A stretch of 64,000 bases of DNA, taken from Bartonella sp. MM73XJBT.G. Its GTDB lineage: Bacteria; Pseudomonadota; Alphaproteobacteria; Rhizobiales; Rhizobiaceae. Under the pieces are notes generated by a model that saw only the letters and a program-made list of their open reading frames with translations, made no database searches and had not been told where the DNA came from. This document shows, in pieces, positions 57,878 through 64,000 of this stretch. Made by a program: the position numbers and the translations under genes. The stretch lies in NCBI RefSeq assembly GCF_028618435.1, contig NZ_JAQISW010000002.1, positions 1-64,000 of the forward strand. Direction: 5' to 3'. Position 1 is the first letter of the stretch, and each line of letters opens with the position of its first letter.

Positions 57878-59057
57878 TCAATGTTCCAATCAAAAGAATA
57901 AAAAAGATTACAGTAAAAAAACAAGTGTATATTATAATAATTCTAAATTTATTTTGCTAAATCAAAATTATTTTCTTTAATTTTTTATCTTATAAGTGAA
58001 GTTAATGAGGTAACATGTTTATTTATAGACATATTTAAATATGATAAGTATGAAATTTATTTTAATAAATTTATCATAATATTATTTATATATTATAAAA
58101 CTATACTAATATTAAATGACATACAAAAAATATTTTATAGCTCTGAATGAATTATTCAATATCCAATTTTATGGTCAGAGTTATTCCTTTATTTTTTGTA
58201 TATCTACGTGTTTTATAATTTTCTCATATAAAAAGTTAAATAAAATACATTCTTTCAATAGCGTGACGGATCACTTTATGTATATTTAGAATCATTTTTA
58301 CATTGTTTCTGTTTTTTTATTGTTTAGTCAAATTATCTATAGCTAGAATAATAAGCATAATTTAGAGTCATGTCAGATATTTTCAATGAGGCCAAATTTT
58401 TCTGTTTAACATCTGCTTTATTCTATAAAATAGCTGGCTTTCGTTATAGAATCATCGTGCCTGAATAAAAGCCACCTCCTCAAAATGCCATTGTTGCTCA
58501 TTCGCATATTTATTAAAAATAAGATATCTCTTAATGTGCCGCTTTCCTCAAGATGATCTTGCAAATAACATAAGATCTATTGTGCAACGCTATCTTTACA
58601 TCTCAAAAGCTTTACACTACCATACCTATTTTCCGCCCCTCATGTTATGATAATTTTTGCTTATTGAAAGAAAATACAAAAGACATTTTCATTTCTTTTT
58701 TAATCGATTTATTCTTCTCTTTGTATTGAGAGAGAAAATGATAAATTATTATAAATCAATGTTTTATTTTATAAATCTCGTTCATGCTTAAAAATTAAAA
58801 CATAAAGATATAAAAGTAATATAGAGTAGGAAGTATTTTTCTGCTCTATCCATAATGCTTAATAGCCTATGTGTGGAGAGAGGGGGTTTTTGTAATTTGG
58901 GCATTTCTAATCTATGAAATATTTTTTATCGTTAAATTATTTTCGCATCGAGATTTCAAAAAGAAGATCAAAGAGCAACTCTACAATGACGAAGAAAGGG
59001 AAAAAACGGAAAATTATTGATAACTAAAAAAAATAATAATATTTTTTTCAAAAAGTG
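57878..59057. other. Long non-coding region upstream of lexA
   Basis: About 1.2 kb, strongly AT-rich. On the minus strand around 58650-58440 there is a degraded 60-70 codon frame with one internal stop, which may be the remains of a gene. Nothing else is convincing. Confidence 0.4.
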
Positions 59058-59086
59058 TTGACCAAATGAAAAGTCAACCGTATGTT
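59058..59086 (+). promoter_or_regulatory. tRNA-Lys promoter
   Basis: TTGACC (59058-59063), 17-bp spacer, TATGTT (59081-59086), about 50 bp before the mature tRNA. Confidence 0.6.
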
Positions 59087-59096
59087 CCCTTCACTT

Positions 59097-59128
59097 TCTG
59101 CAAACTAGATAGTCTGCAAACTAAATAG
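59097..59128 (+). repeat. 16-bp tandem duplication in the tRNA-Lys leader
   Basis: TCTGCAAACTAGATAG at 59097-59112 followed directly by TCTGCAAACTAAATAG at 59113-59128, differing at one base. It lies in the 5' leader just after the promoter. Confidence 0.8.
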
Positions 59129-59137
59129 CTTGTGTGA

Positions 59138-59213
59138 GAGCGCGTAGCTCAGCTGGTAGAGCAACTGACTTTTAATCAGTAGGTCCAGGGTTCGAATCCC
59201 TGCGCGCTCACCA
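59138..59213 (+). tRNA. tRNA-Lys (anticodon UUU)
   Basis: Cloverleaf with acceptor GAGCGCG/CGCGCTC, D arm AGCTCAGCTGGTAGAGC, anticodon stem CTGAC with loop containing TTT, T arm CAGGGTTCGAATCCCTG, and encoded CCA. Confidence 0.96.
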
Positions 59214-59279
59214 ACTCTAAAGGATCTCAATAGGCTATACAAAAGTTTGAGAATCTTTTTTATTTTAATTCTTTTTATT

Positions 59280-59490
59280 TTTTTAACTGCCCTAATTTTG
59301 GGAGATCTTTTTTATTGATTCTGTAGCCAATCCTTTTCTCGTAGCTTTTTTCTATAGAGTTCTCCTCTGCCCAATCCGAAAGTGCTTTAAAACTTGCGAT
59401 ATAATTACACCTGCGCTGATAGCAAGTGTGGCTACACGTTTTCGTAATTCATGGGCTGTTTTTAATACCCGCCGCATTACATGAAATAAG
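59280..59490 (-). pseudogene. Gene remnant downstream of tRNA-Lys
   Basis: On the minus strand one frame reads MRRVLKTAHELRKRVATLAI from about 59475, and after a frame change the sequence continues FKALSDWAEENSIEKSYEKR and RIGYRINKKDLPKLGQLKK to a stop near 59285. Both pieces have protein-like composition. The position next to a tRNA suggests leftover mobile or phage DNA. The family is not recognised. Confidence 0.35.
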
Positions 59491-59793
59491 TTGGTAAAAT
59501 CGTCATACTTATTTACAATTTGTATTTATTCACAACTTATCTTATAAAGTAGATTTTCTATAACGTATTGATTTATATATTTTTTATTTTTTTATACTTT
59601 TATATAGCGCATTTATTTTTTATGACAATCATAAAATGGTTAACAATATGTTAATTTTTTGATAAAAGAGGCGAATTCAAGGATGGTATATGCGCGAGGG
59701 ATATCATTTAAAAGCGTGAATTCTTCTCTCGCGTGCAAGAAGCGTGATGTGGTTTTTACAGCAGTACTTAACAGAAATAAGTGGACTGAATAG

Positions 59794-60690
59794 ATGCCTT
59801 CAAATAGTAAAAAGAAATTTACTTCTATTATCAAAAAAACATTTCAATTATTTTCTATGATCGTTATTTCTCAATCATTGGTGTCTTGTTGCTCAAGCGA
59901 AACCGCACATTTTTCAATAAAAGATTTCTATCATAATAAACCAATTGACGTAAATACTTCTGTTCTACCGAAAAAAATATCCAATAATAAAAATCAATCA
60001 GAAACCAAAAAACGTGGGCGAGCGATTGTTGGTAAACCTTACCAGATAAAAGGAAAGTGGTATTATCCTGAAAATGATCCAACGTATGCACGTGTTGGCG
60101 AAGCATCATGGTATGGTTCGGATTTTCATGGGCGTTTAACGGCAAATGGTGAAATTTATGACATGAATCTTTTGACTGCTGCTCATCCTACAATGCCTTT
60201 GCCTAGCTATGCTCGTGTTACTAATTTGAAAAATGGATCTTCACTCATTGTTAGAGTGAATGATCGCGGACCTTTTATGAAAGACCGTATCATTGATTTA
60301 TCAAAGCAAGCTGCAACAATACTTGGTTATGTAGATAGGGGCGTCGCAGATGTTAAAGTAGAATATATTGCTGAAGCACCTATTGGTTATTATGATGATG
60401 CATATTTAATGGCCTCTTATACTCCTGGAAATGCTGCTTCATATTCATTAGCGTTAGAAAAGGTTTCGAAAAAAAGAGAAACTGTTTTGTTCAAGGAGCA
60501 CAATATAGAAAACAAAGAAAAGTTAGCTAAAGCAGATTCTGTTTCACAGGAGAAACATAATAAAGCTGTTGCAGTAAAATTACCAGAAATTGGTCCTATC
60601 ATGGTTAATAAGCCAGTGCCATTTGATCAAGTTGCTTCTGTAAATAAACTAAACAAAAGAACAAAGCTCAATTGGTTACAACTTTTTTAA
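59794..60690 (+). CDS. rlpA: RlpA-like septal ring lytic transglycosylase / lipoprotein
   Basis: 298 residues. Lipoprotein signal ending SLVSCC (lipobox Cys about residue 31). The double-psi beta-barrel domain has GEASWYGSDFHGRLTANGEIYD, LPSYARVTNLKNG and VRVNDRGPF with its catalytic Asp. The C-terminal third is disordered and K/E-rich; no SPOR domain is seen. It probably acts on peptidoglycan at the outer membrane. It precedes the carboxypeptidase gene by about 900 bp. Confidence 0.9.
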   Translation: MPSNSKKKFTSIIKKTFQLFSMIVISQSLVSCCSSETAHFSIKDFYHNKPIDVNTSVLPKKISNNKNQSETKKRGRAIVGKPYQIKGKWYYPENDPTYARVGEASWYGSDFHGRLTANGEIYDMNLLTAAHPTMPLPSYARVTNLKNGSSLIVRVNDRGPFMKDRIIDLSKQAATILGYVDRGVADVKVEYIAEAPIGYYDDAYLMASYTPGNAASYSLALEKVSKKRETVLFKEHNIENKEKLAKADSVSQEKHNKAVAVKLPEIGPIMVNKPVPFDQVASVNKLNKRTKLNWLQLF

Positions 60691-61612
60691 AGAAATCTGT
60701 TGATTTTTAATCGATATCATTTTCAAATTAAACTATTAAAAAAGGGGAAGAGTGTTACTATTAATAATTTAAGGTATCTCTCCAATCCGTTGCCGATCTT
60801 TTTTAGTTTTATGACTGTATTTGCTCATCAAACACGAACTTTTTCTGCGGTGACAGCTTTTACCAAATGAAGGTAAGAGGATTGTATGAACCTGTTGGTG
60901 TAATTATCTGAAATGATTGCACAGTCTAATTGGTAAAGAATATAAAAGCTAAAAAGCAAAAAATATTCCCTTTTGATTTGACTTTGCGGCCTTCGATAGC
61001 CACCCAAGGTAATAATACCTTATGAAGAGATTATGTATTTCCTCATGCTTTTTTACTGATTTCTTAATGGAGTAACTCTCTTCACTTAAACTAAACACCT
61101 CAAACAAAATACCCTTTTGCGTTGTCAATTCACACGTGCTCGTTTTAAGGAGACATATCTGGCTCTCAAGCCTATTTTATGACAGCGTTCGTAAAGAATA
61201 AAATTGTAAAGCCATTAGGCATCCCCCTTATTTACACGTATGAAACTTAAACGAAATACCATCATACATTTTGCAAAACTCTTATGTTTTGCAATAATCC
61301 TTGGCAGTTGAGAAATTTATAAAAAGTATTTTTACTCTCTCTTTAATAATCTTCACCTTATACTAACTCTACTTATAGAGGGTAAAAGAGTGATTTTAAT
61401 TGATTCAAAAAGGAAAAAATCAAAAGAGAATTTTACAATATTTGGGTCAGCTTTAAGTTTAAAAAGTGATCACTTGTCATAAATAAATTAATATCCTACC
61501 CATGAAAAAGATAAAGCCTCATGTTGTCAATAATTTCTCGATTTACAGAAATAAAAGAGTTTTTTCCTATATAATGATTCTTTGTATTGATTTTGGGATG
61601 GGAGGAGCGGCT
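60691..61612. other. Spacer with possible gene debris
   Basis: About 920 bp. On the minus strand from about 61180 to 60960 a 70-codon frame without a start codon reads as plausible protein (CELTTQKGILFEVFSLSEES, KKSVKKHEEIHNLFIRYYYL). It may be a remnant; the family is not recognised. Confidence 0.35.
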
Positions 61613-62776
61613 ATGTGTACAACATTAAGGGTCTTATTGACCTTATGGGGAATATTAGCATTTAACCCGTGCGGAAGAGCACAAGATTTTCAAACTTCTG
61701 CCTCACAAGTGTTGTTACTTGATGATGATACAGAAACAATACTTTATGAAAAACAAAGTGATATTCCTTTTTTTCCTGCTTCATTAGCAAAATTAATGAC
61801 AGCGGAAGTCGTCTTTCATCAATTAAAGGAGGGATTGTTAAGAAGTACCCAAAAATTCAAGGTTAGTGAAAATGCTTGGCGCAAGGGTGGGGCACCTTCC
61901 GGTACAACCACTATGTTTGCAAAAATAAAGACAGAAATCAGAGTGTCTGATCTTTTGCGTGGTTTAATTATTATGAATGGAAATGATGCTGCTATTATCC
62001 TTGCTGAAGGAATATCCGGAGATGAGTCTCATTTTACAAAGCTGATGAATCAGCGCGCTAGAATAATTGGACTATCTGAAAGCCATTTTGTTAATGCAAC
62101 AGGGTTTCCCGAAGAGGGACAATTTGTAACAGTGCGCGATATGATTACATTAGCGCGTTATATTGCTAAGGAATATCCAGATTATTATACACTTTATCGT
62201 GAGCCTCATTTTACGTGGAATAATATTTTTCAACGAAATAAAAACCCTCTTATTTCTAGGGAAATAGGTGTAGAAGGATTTGGTTTTGGCTACAGTGAAA
62301 AAGAAGGATTTTCAATGGTTGCCACCATTTATAAAAATCATCGGCGTCTTTTTTTAGCAATCAATGGTTTGCAAGATGGTAAAAAACATACAAAGGAAAT
62401 AGAACGTATTCTTCAATGGGGAATGACAGCTTTTGATCTCAAAACGATTTTTACAAAGGAAAAAATGGTTGGTCGTGCTTCTGTTTATGGCGGTAAAGAA
62501 AATTTTGTTCCACTTATTGTTAAAAAGCCGATAAGTTTTATGCTTTCAAATGAAAAAGAAGTCAATGTTAAAGCAAAAATTAAATATCATGGCCCATTGA
62601 AAGCACCCATTATTTTAGGGCAATCAGTTGGGGTTATTCAAATTTTAGAAGATAAACAGGTTCTTTTGGAAAGACCAGTTTTTGCCGGCGAAAATGTTCG
62701 AGAAGGAAGTTTCTTTACAAAAGTAAAAGATGCATTCTATGAAATAACAATTGGATGGTTACGGAAATATTTATAG
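61613..62776 (+). CDS. D-alanyl-D-alanine carboxypeptidase-like protein (PBP5/DacF family)
   Basis: 387 residues from the ATG at 61613, which has GGAGGAG at 61601-61607; the frame opens at 61502 without a ribosome site. Signal peptide (TLRVLLTLWGILAFNPCGRAQ). SxxK motif ASLAKLMTAEV is present, and the second motif reads NGND where SGN is usual. The third, KTG, appears as GFG in VEGFGFGYSEKEGFSMVAT. C-terminal PBP5-like beta domain. It would trim peptidoglycan stem peptides; activity is uncertain because of the lost Lys. It lies upstream of tmk. Confidence 0.85.
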   Translation: MCTTLRVLLTLWGILAFNPCGRAQDFQTSASQVLLLDDDTETILYEKQSDIPFFPASLAKLMTAEVVFHQLKEGLLRSTQKFKVSENAWRKGGAPSGTTTMFAKIKTEIRVSDLLRGLIIMNGNDAAIILAEGISGDESHFTKLMNQRARIIGLSESHFVNATGFPEEGQFVTVRDMITLARYIAKEYPDYYTLYREPHFTWNNIFQRNKNPLISREIGVEGFGFGYSEKEGFSMVATIYKNHRRLFLAINGLQDGKKHTKEIERILQWGMTAFDLKTIFTKEKMVGRASVYGGKENFVPLIVKKPISFMLSNEKEVNVKAKIKYHGPLKAPIILGQSVGVIQILEDKQVLLERPVFAGENVREGSFFTKVKDAFYEITIGWLRKYL

Positions 62777-62805
62777 TTACGCGCTAATAGGATTAAGGTT
62801 TATAC

Positions 62806-63450
62806 GTGTCAGGTTATTTTATCACATTCGAAGGAGGGGACGGGGTAGGAAAAACAGTGCAAATTTCTTTACTTGCTGAATATCTCTCTTACCAAGGTTA
62901 TGATGTTGTTACAACGCGAGAACCAGGAGGAACACCAGGGGCTGAAGCAATCCGGCATATTTTGTTGTCAGGGCAGGCACAACAATATGGAGCGTTGATT
63001 GAAGCTGTTTTGTTTACAGCAGCACGCACCGACCATGTTGCCGAGATTATTGCGCCTTCTTTGCAAAAAGGTAAAATCGTTTTATGTGATCGCTTTATTG
63101 ATTCTACACGCGTTTATCAAGGACTCAATGAAACCGTCAATTCTTCTCTTCTTTCTATTTTAGAGTGTGTTGCACTCAACGGTATCATGCCTCATTTAAC
63201 ATTTTTATTAGATATGCCAGCAGCGTGTGGTATAAAGCGTGCAAATTTACGAAGAAAAAAAACAGAAGCAATCGATTATTTTGAAAAAGATCAGTTGGAA
63301 ATCCAAGAACAAAGGCGTCAAGCTTTTCTTCAATTGGCCCAACAAGAGCCACAGAGATTTCGCGTTATTGATGCGAGTGTCTCGGTGGAAGTCGTTGCTA
63401 ATCAAATAAAAAAATTTTGTCATCAGATATTGTTGGATCAATTTTCATGA
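62806..63450 (+). CDS. tmk: Thymidylate kinase
   Basis: 214 residues from a GTG at 62806. P-loop FITFEGGDGVGKTVQ, DR-motif TTREPGGTPGAEAIR, CDRFIDSTRVYQG. It makes dTDP. It is 29 bp after the carboxypeptidase gene and overlaps holB by 4 bp. Confidence 0.96.
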   Translation: MSGYFITFEGGDGVGKTVQISLLAEYLSYQGYDVVTTREPGGTPGAEAIRHILLSGQAQQYGALIEAVLFTAARTDHVAEIIAPSLQKGKIVLCDRFIDSTRVYQGLNETVNSSLLSILECVALNGIMPHLTFLLDMPAACGIKRANLRRKKTEAIDYFEKDQLEIQEQRRQAFLQLAQQEPQRFRVIDASVSVEVVANQIKKFCHQILLDQFS

Positions 63451-64000
63451 GTGATGTCATAAATATCTTACGCCAATATGATGATATTGATACAATTTTA
63501 TCTCCGTCCCAGAATAACGTTATTTTTGGTCATGAAGACGTTCGTTACTTTTTGACACAAATGCTTAAAGAAAAGCGTTTGCATCATGCGTTATTATTTG
63601 AAGGAGAATATGGAATTGGAAAAGCAACATTAGCGTTTCATCTTGCTTGGAATATTTTAAGTTGTCAAAAGGGAATTTTCTTAAAACCCGATCTTCATTC
63701 TATTCCATGGCGCCAAATTACACAGGGGAGTCATCCTGGTCTTTTGTATGTTTCACGTCGATTTGATGTAAAAACACAAAAATTTAAAACAGGAATACTC
63801 ATTGATGATATCCGTGATGTTATGCATTTTTTAAGCCGAACATCGCAAGATAATGGATGGCGTATTATTATTATTGATTCTGCAGACGATATGAATAGAA
63901 ATGCAGCCAATGCAATTCTTAAAATACTTGAAGAACCTCCTGCAAAGACTCTTTTTATTATTATCGCGCATTCTTTAGGAAGATTACTTCCAACCATTCA
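63447..64000 (+). CDS. holB: DNA polymerase III subunit delta', 5' part
   Basis: Starts in an ATGA overlap with tmk and runs past the window end; 184 codons are visible and open. Clamp-loader AAA+ features: FGHEDVRYFLTQMLKEKRLHHALLFEGEYGIGKATLAFHLAW, IIIIDSADDMNRNAANAILKILEEPP, FIIIAHS. The tmk-holB order is typical of Rhizobiales. Confidence 0.94.
   Translation, partial: MSDVINILRQYDDIDTILSPSQNNVIFGHEDVRYFLTQMLKEKRLHHALLFEGEYGIGKATLAFHLAWNILSCQKGIFLKPDLHSIPWRQITQGSHPGLLYVSRRFDVKTQKFKTGILIDDIRDVMHFLSRTSQDNGWRIIIIDSADDMNRNAANAILKILEEPPAKTLFIIIAHSLGRLLPTI

Overview
The window looks like a piece of a Bartonella-type alphaproteobacterial chromosome. It is AT-rich and carries Rhizobiales-style gene neighbourhoods: accB-accC, topA-rnr, plsY-dprA, pyrB-pyrC', ruvX next to gatCA, trmJ-murI-rpsD, sfsA-map-radC, and a D,D-carboxypeptidase followed by tmk and holB. 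The genus is inferred from base composition and gene content; nothing here proves the species.

Positions 1 to about 14,940 are one end of a lambda-like, partly decayed prophage lying against the 3' end of a tRNA-Thr gene. A CI-type repressor (10560, plus) and a Cro-type regulator (10473, minus) diverge from a shared control region. The leftward arm holds a RuvC-like resolvase, a DUF1376 replication protein, an antirepressor preceded by a likely C4-type antisense RNA, an SSB, two toxin-antitoxin pairs (HicAB and a MazEF/ChpB type), a tail protein Z, and both terminase subunits. The rightward arm holds a very acidic first gene, a second antirepressor broken by a stop codon, a hexapeptide-repeat protein, an ERF annealing protein, a YqaJ-type exonuclease and an excisionase-like protein. 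The large terminase and the tail gene each need one frameshift, both at homopolymer runs, and no integrase lies between the excisionase-like gene and the tRNA. The prophage is therefore either defective or carries sequence errors.

From 15 kb to the end is a housekeeping backbone. It holds fatty-acid synthesis (accBC), a periplasmic DsbA-like thiol protein, glycerol-3-phosphate dehydrogenase, tRNA dihydrouridine synthase, CobT, an Lrp regulator, a UDG-family protein, a secreted or anchored nuclease, L33, a dead MFS transporter, RNase R, topoisomerase I, DprA, PlsY, ATCase with a zinc-less dihydroorotase-like partner, an AidB-like protein, RuvX, GatCA, a complete branched-chain amino acid ABC transporter (livKHMGF), a double cold-shock protein, RadC/Map/SfsA, TrmJ/MurI/S4, TtcA, RimO, LexA, tRNA-Lys, RlpA, a D,D-carboxypeptidase, thymidylate kinase and the start of the DNA polymerase III delta' subunit. 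Many genes are joined by 1 to 14 bp overlaps. Long AT-rich spacers, especially around lexA, tRNA-Lys and rlpA, hold only gene debris.

The most unusual signals are these: the C4-like antisense RNA and its paired target in front of the antirepressor; a candidate cos/TerS-binding region upstream of the small terminase; the strongly acidic early protein under the phage operator; a LexA whose scissile Ala-Gly has become Ala-Ser; a carboxypeptidase whose KTG motif reads GFG; and the metal-ligand-free dihydroorotase paired with PyrB.
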